Source of the DNA: Aphis gossypii
Lineage: Eukaryota > Arthropoda > Insecta > Hemiptera > Aphididae
Length of the DNA: 64,000 nt
Assembly (NCBI RefSeq): GCF_020184175.1
Contig: NC_065530.1
Coordinates: 37,425,260-37,489,259, forward strand
Reading direction: 5' to 3'
Made by a program: the position numbers and the translations under genes. Shown here piece by piece: positions 38,501 through 49,047 of this stretch (the first letter of the stretch is position 1; every line of letters starts with the position of its first letter). The notes under the pieces are model-generated. The model was not told the origin of the DNA, ran no database searches, and saw only the letters and a list, made by a program, of their open reading frames with translations.

Positions 38501-40494
38501 TATTTATTAATTTTTAAGTAGTTTTATAATCTTTAAGTATTTAAAAAATATGTAGGAATGTCACTATTATCCAATTATTTTAAATCATTGGAAGGATTAG
38601 ACGATATCTTGGTGTATTTTGATTCAACTTATGTCAACGGAACTTACAAATCCACAATAACGGAGTACGGTACAACTCGCTTTCTACGACATCCACCAAT
38701 ATTTTTACCACACATGTGGAACGTTTACAATGTCACAAAAGAAGGCTATGGTCGGATCAACAATGTGTCAGAAGGGTTCAACAAAAAATTAAAAAATATT
38801 GTAAGAATTAAACATCCTAATTTATATATATTTATCGAATCAATACAGATGTGCAATGCGTCTGCAACGACTGCATTGATACAAAAACAAAATAAAAACA
38901 AAATGAAATAATAAATGTACCGAAAATACTTAGTTTTAAGGAAAAGAAACTACAGTAATTAGTAATTACTAATTTTGTACAACATTTAAATATAATAACC
39001 ATAGTGACATTTTATATTATTTAAAAAAAAAATAAGTCAGTTGACCTAAAAATGTATTCATTTATTCATTTTTACGAAATTCAATATGACTTAATATAAT
39101 TGTGATTTATTTAAATTTTGACTATTTGTAATTATATTGTGTGAATATTGAGTATGTATTTGTAATTTTGTAATATTGTTATTTAAAAATTAAATTGTTC
39201 ATTTAAAATTAAAGTACTTATCAAAATATGGTGGGAAGCAAACGTCCTATGTCTAATAACTCTCCGGGATGAAATGTCCTATCTTAAAAATTGCCGGAGA
39301 CGAAACGTCCAGGGACTGGTTTTTTTGACGGGGACGAAATGGCGGGGGCGAAACGTCCGCGATTCAGTAGGTACCTACATGAATTGCATTCAGCCTTATC
39401 TAAATTACTAGGTCTTAAGGTATATGAATTGCGTCCGGTTTTATTTGATTTTGTCAAATTTGAGTCTGATTTTGAAAAATCAATCCACTCATCATTATTA
39501 ATCATATGGCCGCATCAGTTCAAATGAAAAAAATGCAGTTTTCATTTAAGTCAAATTTGACGGAAGAAAATTCAAACGGTTGGTTTAAGTGAAGAATTAA
39601 AAACAAATTCAGGTATAATACCTACCTAAGTATTTTCTTAAAATATTTTTTTGGTCTCCCATTTTTAAAATCAGATTAAGTGAAGGATTGCTTTACACAT
39701 TTTCATTTTACTTACTTCTAATTGTAAAACAACAATAGAAATCAGCGATATTTTTAACTTATCGATAGTAATAATTTTCAGCTACTGACAGTTAAATCTG
39801 TATGAAATGGGAAACGCGAAGGAAAGAGTTTTTACGTTAGGACGCAATTCGTGTGCAGTGAAAAAAAAAAACGAAATATTTTATAATTCATTTTTTATCT
39901 ATGACAATGACATATTATGTATTTAGTAGGTAGGTAGGTACCTACTCTAAATAATAGATACAATTTTAGTGGCCTAATTACAAAATGTCAGAAGATAACC
40001 AAGTACATCCCACGTGGCCACGTCACAACTCATACATTGCGTACAACAATGGCTATGTGTCTGCTACCTAATACACTATACTTAGTACTTACCTATAAAT
40101 ACATACAAACAATTATTATTTTATAAATAAAAACAAAAAAAAATGGGACTACAATCATGGTTATGTCTTCTCTTAACATAAAATAAAGATTATTTGACAC
40201 TGATCTATTCTATAATATTAAGTTTTCTCGATGATTGATATTAATTGATTACTACCTACCTAATATTATTCATTAATTTTAATACCTACTTATTTATGTA
40301 AATATAATATGTAATATGTACATTTTCTATTTAGGACTAAGTATGAAATTGATGGAATAACGGATTTTTTTGGAACACGACCTCACGAAGTTGGCTATGC
40401 AGTAGAGTATTTTTTGAAAAAATATACAGAAAAAAAGTTATTGGAACATATTAAAATAATTGACCAGGAATGTTTGAAAAATAATGATATGTAG
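35550..40494 (+). CDS. PRELID2: PRELI domain-containing protein 2-like
   Basis: PRELI/MSF1 proteins carry phospholipids between mitochondrial membranes, usually bound to TRIAP1-type partners (family knowledge). Exons 35550-35676, 37024-37252 and 40335-40494 give 171 residues, the usual single-domain length. The best match is human PRELID2: HRLVCHNIIPQVLRR aligns with RKRIAICQNVVPEILRK, PEIIIEEECWYDEKG with PNIQLEEESWLNPRE, and NPTWTKYEIDGITDFFG with NPNWTEFIQRGRISITG. The KYPNP signature normally near residue 25 reads QIRQK here, so it is lost. Both junctions keep frame with GT-AG sites. Intron 2 (3.1 kb) carries a hAT-type element and a Mutator-like element. Assignment to PRELID2 rather than slowmo or PRELID1 rests on these motifs. 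Confidence 0.85.
37359..37583. mobile_element. hAT-type MITE, 225 bp
   Basis: The ends CAGTAGCGTAGCCAGG and CCTGGCTACGCCACTG are inverted repeats. The 8-bp flanks ATAATATC (37351-37358) and ATAGTATC (37584-37591) differ at one base. Runs of G on both sides of an AT-rich core match the partial element at the window start. It sits in intron 2 of the PRELID2-like gene. Confidence 0.75.
38325..39365. mobile_element. Mutator-like element (MULE), 1041 bp, defective
   Basis: Terminal inverted repeats of about 150 bp are built from repeated words such as GGACGTTTCGTCCC, GACGGGG and GTCAAAAAAACCA. The flanks are a perfect 9-bp duplication AGTAGGTAC at 38316-38324 and 39366-39374, the size typical of Mutator-like elements. 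It encloses a coding remnant related to the C-terminal part of MULE/FLYWCH-type proteins. It inserted in the sense direction in intron 2 of the PRELID2-like gene. Confidence 0.85.
38558..38911 (+). CDS. MULE transposase-like C-terminal fragment
   Basis: This 117-residue frame reads VYFDSTYVNGTYK, HPPIFLPHMWNVYN, GRINNVSEGFNKKLKN and KHPNLYIFIESIQ. The pattern (DTYV, PPxFxxxxWNV, RxNNxxEGxN, HPxxxxFIExL) is the C-terminal part of MULE transposase-like proteins that often follow FLYWCH zinc fingers. The catalytic DDE core is upstream in full proteins and absent here, so the element cannot encode an active transposase. The frame may be the last exon captured during internal deletion. Whether it is translated is unknown. 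Confidence 0.75.
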   Translation: MSLLSNYFKSLEGLDDILVYFDSTYVNGTYKSTITEYGTTRFLRHPPIFLPHMWNVYNVTKEGYGRINNVSEGFNKKLKNIVRIKHPNLYIFIESIQMCNASATTALIQKQNKNKMK

Positions 40495-42141
40495 ACAATA
40501 TAAGGTTTAACGTACCTATATGAATTTATTTATTTAAACAAAAAATAGCATAGCGTAATAGAAGTGTGTTAAATGCATTTGTGAAGAACATAAAATATAC
40601 CTACTAGGTTGTTCATTAGTTTATTACTATACCAAAAAATTATTACATCATTGTAAAAATATACAAGTAAAATTTAATTACTTATTAAGTATATGCACTA
40701 ACTTTTAACAAGAAATACAAAACAATAGATTTTGTCTATATTTATTACATTACTAATAATCTAAATAATTTAATAAAACTTTATATTGATTGACGATTAG
40801 TCATTCCTTTATTCAATCTGAGTTTTAGTTCAAGCATTTGTATCAATTATTAAATTATATAGGATACGGGTAAATTTATATTTGTGTTACCTAAAGCAGC
40901 GGTTCCCAACCCATGGGCCGCGGCCCACAAGTGGGCCGCGAGCAGCACGGTACTAGGCCGTGAACAATATAATATTATTATATATTTTTGTTTCATACTT
41001 ATAATATTTCTGGTTATAATAATATTCGATCAATATTAATTACAGTGTAAAATAAGTGTACGGTATCGTCGGTATCGAACGTTTGAGGTTTGAATATAGT
41101 TTTATCTCATATAATATATATTATATTTTATAATTATAATACGTATATAGGTGTGGTATTATAGTGGGCCTCAAAGATATTTTTACAAAATTGGTGGTCC
41201 GCACAACTAGAAAGGTTGGGAACCGCTGACCTAAAGTATTCTAGAGTTTGTTTGTAAGAGATGAATTTACCATCTAAATATCTAATCAAGTTGGATGTAC
41301 CAACAAGCTACAGAGAAAATTTCTATGGGCCGCTCAAAATAAAGGCATTTTATTATTTTTTTTTTTTTATAAATGATAATTAAGGTTACAACACACTTAA
41401 GGCTTAACAAACAACAAATTATTTTGAATAGCATATGGACAAAAACTTTTACATACCGAACTTAACATTTCAATAAAATACTATAATGCTTACAAATTTG
41501 AATTACATTTACAATTTTTGTATATTAATTTCTTTTGCATAATAAAACATTCAACAATTTTAAGTTAATAAGAATCTCAGAACTGCAAATGAAATATAAA
41601 GAAAATCAGTACAATTAAAATACATCTTAGTTGAATTTCAATTATAAATGAATAAAAATAATAGTGATTCAGATTTTAATATATTTAAATTATTGTTTAA
41701 TATTGTTGCGTGCCAGTATCAGATTTGAATCCAAATGGTTATTTTGAACGAAAGTTAAACTTAATAACGAATAATCTCAAATGCATCATTAGTGCACTAT
41801 AATTATTGGTGTGCTTAATATCCCGACACGTTTCATGGTCATAGTATAGCATATACATCTCCCTCGACACGAGGCATGGTCATACTAACTTAGCCTTGAT
41901 ATATCATAGATCTTGTAGCCCATAAAAATATTTATAACACCAAACAACTTAAAATGTATAATATACTAAAATTAATATATTTTAAATTTATGGTTTTATA
42001 GGTATTTGCATTAAAAAGTTATAATATAGTGTATCAGATTTATTAAAAAAAAAAATTTGTTTAAAATATCACAGTTTTAAGTATTAAAAAATGCTTAAAA
42101 TACAATACAGACATTTTATCTTAAACTATTAAAGCTAAATG
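40495..42141. other. Intergenic stretch between convergent genes
   Basis: The 3' flanks of the PRELID2-like gene (plus) and the TUT1-like gene (minus) meet here. Apart from the hAT-type element at 40897-41228 nothing structured is seen. Near 41811-41890 two short GC-richer phrases share TCATGGTCATA in direct orientation. Confidence 0.45.
40897..41228. mobile_element. hAT-type MITE, 332 bp
   Basis: The ends are perfect inverted repeats, CAGCGGTTCCCAACC and GGTTGGGAACCGCTG. The flanks are a perfect 8-bp duplication ACCTAAAG (40889-40896 and 41229-41236). The CAGNGGTTCNCAACC terminus is a classic hAT end and also occurs on the element at 59999-60207, so both belong to one broad family. Near the left end is a palindromic GGGCCGCGGCCC. 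Confidence 0.9.
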
Positions 42142-44560
42142 TTAGCTTAAGTTGTTTTTTGTTTTTAATTCTGCACAAGCATTAATAAACTTTTCAAATA
42201 CTTTTGGAGTCACTCTTGCAGTAATATTTACATTATGCTGAAATGGATCTTGAGTGTACATTTTGAATGGACAAGAACCCAAAAATAACAACTTTTGGCA
42301 TTCCTGGTTTTCTTTATAAAATTGTTTATACCTCCATAGTTCATCTGGAAGTTGTTCTACATTTTCAAAATCCGTTTTAAGTAATGGATAACCAGTGTAT
42401 GGACTTATCACAAATTTATTAAAATCAAAATTTGAATAATATTTATAGAAAGTATTCAATATGTCATTTTCACTTAAAGTTTCTTGTTTTTTAACAATAT
42501 CATCTTGTGGTTTTTTGGAAAACGCACAATTCCATTGACCAACTAGAATTTCTGGAACAGATTTTTGTAAATCACGAATTGCTGGTAATAATCCCAAAAC
42601 TTGCATGATAAATAATCCTAGCCAATAGAATGAATAACTAGAAAATCCGTTTGTATTAATCAGCCCAATATTTTTAGCCCATATCTTTAACTTCATTAAA
42701 ACTGGTTTAATACGATAGTCCATACTTAAAATGTGATTAAGAAGATGAGAATTATGAACTGCACTGATATTATTAAATGATATATCACAATCAACACCAG
42801 TATTTAGATGAGTGCATTTTATAATAGGTATTTTAGCACCAATTAAAGGAAACACCTTAATAAATACTTGACTTTGACGAAGTTTATTGGCAAATGATTT
42901 TATCACATTTTTGGCTGAAGATTTTGAAACTGAAATTTAAAAAAACAAGGAAAATGTATATAAAAAAAAAAAAAAAATTTAAAATAGATAAAAAATAATA
43001 GGTTAGTAGAGAGTAAAAGTTAAAATTAAAATAACAATTTTATTATGATATACCATTAAAATTTAAAGCTGAAATCTAATAAATAATATTAGTTACCTAT
43101 GAACTTATGAACATAAATATCCTAATCATCCATATTTAAACTTGTTTTTATTTGAAGTAGAAGATTTTTATAAAGATTAGAATTTCATTTGCTATATTAC
43201 TTAATGCTATTAACTATTTATGAATACATTTATTTATTAAAACAAATTTTAATACTAACCATAGTTTATATTAAAGTCAACATCGCTGTCAGAAATGTTA
43301 AGACCTGAAATTCTTGATCCGTAAGGTTGAATGTCTGTTATAGTTGTGTTTAACTCATTAGAATTTATTAAAATTCTTTGCAACTCTGTTTTGAACAATG
43401 TAACAATGTTAAAATCTTTGTTTGATTTAAATTTTTCTGAAAAGCATTAAAATAATATATATTTAACAATTTCAAATACAAAACAAAATGTTCAAGTATT
43501 AAATTATTTTTGATCTTACTGTGTTTGTAAAATTCTTTGGATTGAAGAGGTCTCTTTTTAGCATTCATAAATTTGTTTTTTTTACTAAAAAAAAAAGTTA
43601 AAATATATTAGACTATACCTAATGGAAATAAGGTGAAAAAATATTGTTGAATCACATAGTGGCATGTCCAGGATAAATTCAGATTAGGCCCATTTAAATA
43701 AAATGTACTCTGCAATCTGTAGTCAATTATATTGTATATCGTCCACTATTATTAATAATATTTAATTATTTAATTTTTCATTTTGGAAAACTCTATTGAT
43801 GAAACTTTGTAGGATCTTTCAATAACACTGAACTGAACCCCTTTTTGATTAATATCAATATGTTTTGATACTTATTACCATCAAAAAATATCTTTTAGTT
43901 TATGGTGCATTTACTGGTACAGCCATATAATATAATAACTGTACTCATATTTAGCTAATTGGTTTTGACAATCAATTTTTATAAGAAATATTAATAAGCT
44001 TTGTAATAATTTTTAAACAAAATTATCATTTGTAAAATTGTTTAATGATAGATTAATTGATATTGCAGTTAAAAAAAATTAGGATTTGTTACCAAACTTT
44101 TTGTTCATTTCACTTAATATACTGCTATATTACTTAGTTGTCAGTTTGTTACAAATTATAAAAATTATTAACACATAATTAAATCCATAACTGAGTCATA
44201 AGTTAATAAAATGTATTAACGTTTTATGAGGTTCTATAATAAAATTTCATATTTTTTTCGAAATTTAATTTTGTTTACTCATATTACTTTACTTTAATAA
44301 ATTACCATTACTTTTTGTTAAAAATTGTATTATTATTTAGAAGAAACAAAATAACATTAATTCAATTTATTTAAGGTTTCTAAATTATTGTAGGACGGAC
44401 CTATCAGCTAGGCATGTCACTGAAATCACATAAAATAAATACATAAAAAAGTATAATTTTTTTATTTAAAAATTAGAATACTTAAATGCTAGACAGAATA
44501 CCAAAATTCATTTATATAGCATAATTACCTGTTTGGGAATGGAGCACATTGGTTATCCAT
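42142..44560 (-). CDS. TUT1: TUT1-like nucleotidyltransferase (poly(A)/U6 uridylyl type)
   Basis: Non-canonical poly(A)/uridylyl transferases add nucleotides to RNA 3' ends; TUT1 tails U6 snRNA and some mRNAs (family knowledge). Exons 44529-44560, 43520-43584, 43260-43436 and 42142-42929 give 353 residues. The palm has YGSRISGLNISDSDVDF (G72-S73 and acidic pair D84/D86). The third acidic position is in TGVDCDISFNN, followed by AVHNSHLL and MDYRIKPVLMKLKIWAK. The PAP-associated part has NGFSSYSFYWLGLFIMQ, VGQWNCAFSK and the signature TQDPFQHNVNITARV, which resembles TUT1 LQDPFDLSHNVAANV. It lacks the zinc finger, RRM and long extensions of human TUT1. A MTPAP or tailor-type assignment cannot be excluded. 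Intron 1 houses a transposon-like element. Confidence 0.82.
43657..44422. mobile_element. Probable hAT-type element, 766 bp
   Basis: The left end TAGTGGCATGTCCAGG and right end CTAGGCATGTCACTG are diverged inverted repeats. The 8-bp flanks GAATCACA (43649-43656) and AAATCACA (44423-44430) differ at one base. It is AT-rich and non-coding, and lies wholly in intron 1 of the TUT1-like gene. Confidence 0.6.
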
Positions 44561-46151
44561 TTTTACAAGTTTTCATAACATCTAAAAATAAAAATAATAA
44601 ATTTTATATTTTTTATAAATAGTAGTTACAGAGTACAAATGTGTACTGAGTGAAATATTTGGTTTATATTTATTATTAAGTTTCTTTCTTTCTTTTTTTA
44701 TTTTTGTAGTAATCAACGTGTGACGGATTTTCAAGAATTTTGTGGGGGGGTCCTGTGTTATATTATATTGTGTTTATGTACGTAAACTATGGGTCAGACT
44801 TGGTGTATGTATTGTATTATATTTATATATGTATATATCAGTGTCTGGGGGGTCCAGACCCCATGGACTCCCCCCCCCGTAAAATCGATATGGGCAAGAT
44901 AAGACATGGCTTTATCCATTGTATATGATCTACCTTAGATTCTAAGGTATATGGGAATCATGGGTTTTGGGCTATTATTGACTTGTAATTTTGATAGTTG
45001 GTGTTAAATGCTAATTATTAGTTGGCTGTTGATTTATTTACTTTAGCAATATGAAGTATTTATTCTTTATTATTTTAATGATGGAACATTTGGAATGTAT
45101 ATATAAAAAAAAATATTTTGTTTGAAATTTGTGCTTAAAACATACTTAGGAACACATTTTTTTTCAACATAAATTTGTTCTGACTTTGTTAAGCAAAAAT
45201 TTATAAATTAAGCATAAATTCAATTTTAAAATTAAACATATTAAAATTTACCATTTAACTCCGCACTATTGAGCTGTACGATTTCTGGTATTAGTGCTCC
45301 GGTTCACGTTCACTGGTTCATACAGTAATGATTGCTTAAAAATTAAAATCACTATCTACTCCGAAAGTTGTCGAGTATCAAAATATCGATTTTTGACACC
45401 TTGACAGCACCTCAGCGCAATTCACTCATCATCAGACCATAAATTATAAGTAAAATAGTATATCGCGGACTATACCGAGTACCGACCACGAATGACGAAT
45501 GTCGTTCCACTATTCCAGGGTCCAGACTTCCAGACCACGGTTTTCTAGACGTTCCAGTTATCAGGATTTAAAATATATCTTAAATTCTTAAATCGTGGTT
45601 ATCATAGAATAGTTCGCCATAATCACGACCTCAGGTAAATGTTTTATGGTCTTAACGTAACCATGGTCTTAGACTATAAATAGTAAAAACAACTACAAAA
45701 AAAAATAATAGAAAACTTGATAACCTGTGACTATAAAAAATAGTATGAATGTATGATTAATGATTATAAAAAAATAATTCGTGATACTACCTATTTACTA
45801 TATTTTACTGTAAAATATAATTATTACTTATTTGATATTCAATAATTCGCCTTTCCCTATTTTAGCGTATTGTTTAAAATTTTTTGTTTTATTAGTATTT
45901 ACTAGTTGTTACTTGTTAGGTAAGATTTTATGAACTAAGATATTTAATCCATTATTTAAGAAATTGAACATTATATTTTAACTGAAAATTTTACTCGTAC
46001 AATCAACTAATCAAACAATGAATATTGTCTTTATGGTTTAATTTATTATTTATCTTATTGTCTTAGTATCAAGTGAATATATAATCAAATGTAAATATTT
46101 TTTTTTTATACAGTTTAAATTTAACTATAAATTTACTATTTATTTTAACAG
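44561..46151. promoter_or_regulatory. Probable divergent promoter region, TUT1-like and TMEM218
   Basis: Between the two divergent genes, 45250-45700 is noticeably less AT-rich. It has TTCTTAAATCGTGGTTATCA at 45585-45604 and, in the opposite orientation, TAACCATGGTCTTAGACTA at 45658-45676. The second is related to motifs at 24221 and 63824. At 44741-44880 a patch with G and C runs looks like a worn transposon. The promoter role is inferred from position and motif sharing. Confidence 0.45.
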
Positions 46152-46207
46152 GAACATAATATGGTTGACAGTTATTAAATATAATTAAAATGATTACAAA
46201 ATATCAG
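46152..46207 (+). other. Possible 5' untranslated exon of TMEM218
   Basis: An acceptor (TTTTAACAG) and a strong donor (CAG|GTAAGA) bracket 56 bases ahead of TMEM218, whose start codon lies 5 bases after its own acceptor (TTAAAG|GTAAAATG). That short leader implies an upstream non-coding exon. This segment is a candidate, not proven, and contains short upstream ATGs. Confidence 0.3.
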
Positions 46208-48170
46208 GTAAGAAAAAGTTACACAAACAATTATAAAACAATATATATAATACAGGGTTACTGGGTCGGGCAGTGAAATGAAAAGATTTCTATACTTAAT
46301 ATAATAAAAAGTTTAATTTATAAAAATTAATTAATTTTTGTTTTAACAAATGTAAACATGAGTTACAAGAGTTATCATTTAGTGTTCAATAATAAAGGCT
46401 ATTTTCTATAAACTATGCTTGCTAAATGACGTTCATTGAAATTTATTCATTCTTGTAGATCCCTTGCTCTCCTGATTTATCAGCTGTTACTTATTTGTTA
46501 TTGGTTAATGTAGTTCATTAAATAAAAAATGTTTGAGAACAATCCACTAGAATTATCCATGTCAACAAACAATTTATTTGGAATGAAATTGAAATAATAT
46601 ATGTTAATATGCTGGAAAGGTCATGCAAAAATTCCAGTTAATGTTTTAAAAATGCATACTTTTAAATTTTTAAAAAAGGTCATTTAATGAGCAAAATTTA
46701 AAAAAAAAATTATTTAACAATAATTATAGTAAAATCTCTCTATAACAAAATCTTTTAGGACCAACAATTTTTTGCATTATAGGGTGGTAGAATTATATTA
46801 TGTTATTTAAACAGGGACTATTGACATTTTCCGTTATAAGGAGGATTCTGTCTAATAGAGGGTTTTTTATTGAGAGGTTTTACTGTACCTAGTTTTTATT
46901 GATATTATTGTACTTTAGACTTATTAAAATTAAAATTAATTCATTCTTTGAAGAATAATTATAATAATTTAATATATATATATAAGATATTAAATGAAAT
47001 AATAAAATATTAATATTATAAATTTATTATATTACATTGTTTAATTCAATTTCATAAAAGTAAATATTAAAAATCTATTTGAGTTCATGTTCAAATTAGT
47101 GTAACAATGATTAAGTATTCCCATACCACCATATTTAATCATTGTTACTTATACTTGTGACACTTAATTGTTACACTAATTTATAAGAAATACATTTATT
47201 TATTTTACTAAAAAGGCCTTATTATTATTAATTTTTATATACTATTTAAAATTTAAGATATTTATGCCCATAACTCCTTGAAATAAAACCAAAGAAGTTT
47301 ATAGCAGATGACTCTTGTATTTACATGGTTTAAGCTTGAGTCCGTGTGCAAGGTAGAAGTTTGGAGATTCATCCCCCCCATTTTATGAATTTTTGAAACT
47401 GTACATTTTAAAATGATTATAGCTTACTTAAAAATAATAATACAAATAAGAGGCTAAGTGGTGCCCTAGATATTAATCTCCTTTTTAAATTTTATAATAC
47501 GTTAATTCACTTTTATATTTAAATTAACAGCATACTATTGATACTGGTAAACAAATATTTGGTATGTCATACATGTTTAAGACGGAGATAATGCAAGTGG
47601 TTACAATGTCCTCTTAGTATTAATTTTATTTCATAATACCTTTTATGAAGGAACCCTGCACACGGTTAGGATATTTATTATATTTGAATGAAACTGTACC
47701 AAAATGTTGTGAGGATCATGCAGTTTTCTAGAATAAGTACTTTACTATACCATCATTTCTTTGTCCAAAAAATCCAACAATACTTGCAGTTGCAGCCCCA
47801 AATTTTCAAACTACTAAAAATACCGAGATCAAACTAGAGCTAATAATAAATTATACAGTTAGTTTAAAGTGGTTATAAATTTAAGTATATTCTTATTCTA
47901 GTTCAAATTTAACCGCTTACATTAGATTTCATTGAAATTAACTTCTAAAAATGTATTATCTCTTAAAATAAACTTGTACCAATTATAGAATTTAAAAAAA
48001 AAATGGATTATTAACCATTTGTCTAAAATAAAATATTTGTCTAAGTCAGGTTAGATAATTAATGGTTTAATTTCTATCCTATTAAAAATTATTTCAAGTA
48101 ATTAACAGAATAATTGATTGTTGTACATTTATTGCATTAACATATTTATATATATTATTTTAAAGGTAAA
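46208..48170. other. Likely 5' intron of TMEM218
   Basis: No coding exons are visible. It holds the pogo/Tigger-like MITE at 46727-46885 and otherwise AT-rich sequence. Around 47100-47175 there is a diverged inverted pair based on TTAGTGTAACAATGATTAAGT and its complement. Confidence 0.35.
46727..46885. mobile_element. pogo/Tigger-like MITE, 159 bp
   Basis: The ends TAGTAAAATCTCTCTATAAC and TTATTGAGAGGTTTTACTG are inverted repeats flanked by TA on both sides (46725-46726, 46886-46887). CAGTAAAACCTCTCTATAA-type ends with a TA target are characteristic of Tc1/mariner-pogo elements. It is non-coding. Confidence 0.75.
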
Positions 48171-48598
48171 ATGTCTTCTGCAACAATTGGTATTGGTGCT
48201 ATTATTTTAATTGGACTCTGGTCGTCTTCTTTTATATTGTGTCTTCTATCTCTTCGAACACGTCATAGTATTGGACCAATTGTTTTGGTATCTACAATCA
48301 TTATAACAATTATAATACTTTCAATACCTCGAAGTTCAGTAGATACACCTAAACCAGATATTAAGGTAATAGTTATACAGTATATACTTTTTATTTTTTA
48401 TTTTATCTATACTCTTAATTGAATTATAAATTATTTTTATAAATTGTCTATCTTTAGATTGTAGATCCATTGTTTGTTTGGCGTTTAACAACTCTGAGTG
48501 TACTATCTATAAGTACAGCAATAGGATTAGCAGCATTGTTTTCTTCACATGTTATGAGTCGCAAAACTGTACCGCAACTTAAATCTTGGGTGCTTTAA
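48171..48598 (+). CDS. TMEM218: Transmembrane protein 218 homologue
   Basis: TMEM218 is a small multi-pass protein of the ciliary transition zone (Joubert/Meckel module in vertebrates; family knowledge). Exons 48171-48365 and 48458-48598 give 111 residues (human 115). Alignable features are GIGAIILIGLWSSSFILCL (segment 1), GPIVLVSTIIITIIILSIPR (segment 2), then KIVDPLFVWRLTTLSVLS matching human KIVDDFFIGRYVLLAFLS, and a third hydrophobic segment to the C-terminus. It probably spans the membrane three times. The first ATG after the acceptor is used. The stop lies only 35 bases before the thioredoxin ATG. Identification rests on length, membrane layout and the IPR...PKPDIKIVD block. Confidence 0.82.
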
Positions 48599-48633
48599 GT
48601 TATTACACAAAACTTTGTTATAAACTTATAATA

Positions 48634-49047
48634 ATGTCTTTCAATCGCTTTCGTTATTTGGAAAAAGTCCATCAAACAACTAAACGATCAATGTCAGTTG
48701 GTCGTGTGTATCGTAAATCATTTACAGTATGTGGTAGTGAAGACTTTATACAGAATGTGTTAAAAAGTGATATGCCTGTGATTGTCAACTTCCATGCAGA
48801 ATGGTGTGAACCTTGTTTAACATTAACACCATTGTTAAAAAAGATGGTTGGAGACTCACCATCTGTACATTTAGCAATAGTGGATGTGGAAAAAAATGCT
48901 GATTTGGTTCATACATTTGAGGTAAAAGCAGTTCCAGCTGTTTTAGCCATTCGCGATGGTCATGTCATTGACAAATTTATTGGGCTTATTGACAATGATA
49001 TGATCGATGAAATGGTGAAAAAAATATCTAAACCAGAAGATGTATAG
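48634..49047 (+). CDS. TXN2: Thioredoxin, mitochondrial
   Basis: Reduces disulfides in the mitochondrial matrix with thioredoxin reductase and peroxiredoxins as partners. Single exon, 137 residues. Residues 1-28 are basic and Ser/Thr-rich, lacking acids except E10, as a matrix-targeting presequence would be. The thioredoxin fold follows, with VIVNFHAEWCEPC (active-site C58 and C61), AIVDVEKNADLVHTFEV, and the cis-proline in AVPAV (P101). The residue between the cysteines is E59 where TXN2 normally has Gly, and the usual Lys after the second Cys is Leu. I chose ATG 48634; an in-frame TTG at 48586 would overlap TMEM218 but is unlikely to initiate. No separate promoter is evident, so a shared transcript with TMEM218 is possible. 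Confidence 0.93.
   Translation: MSFNRFRYLEKVHQTTKRSMSVGRVYRKSFTVCGSEDFIQNVLKSDMPVIVNFHAEWCEPCLTLTPLLKKMVGDSPSVHLAIVDVEKNADLVHTFEVKAVPAVLAIRDGHVIDKFIGLIDNDMIDEMVKKISKPEDV

Noticed and set aside
39284..39527. Overlapping frames on both strands
   Set aside because: They run through the right terminal repeat of the Mutator-like element; the G-rich repeat units merely lack stop codons.
44740..44928. Plus-strand frame with GGPDPMDSPP
   Set aside because: Produced by G and C runs of a worn repeat, without homologue or splice support.
48586..48633. N-terminal extension of thioredoxin overlapping the TMEM218 stop
   Set aside because: It would need a TTG start; the ATG at 48634 gives a typical mitochondrial presequence.
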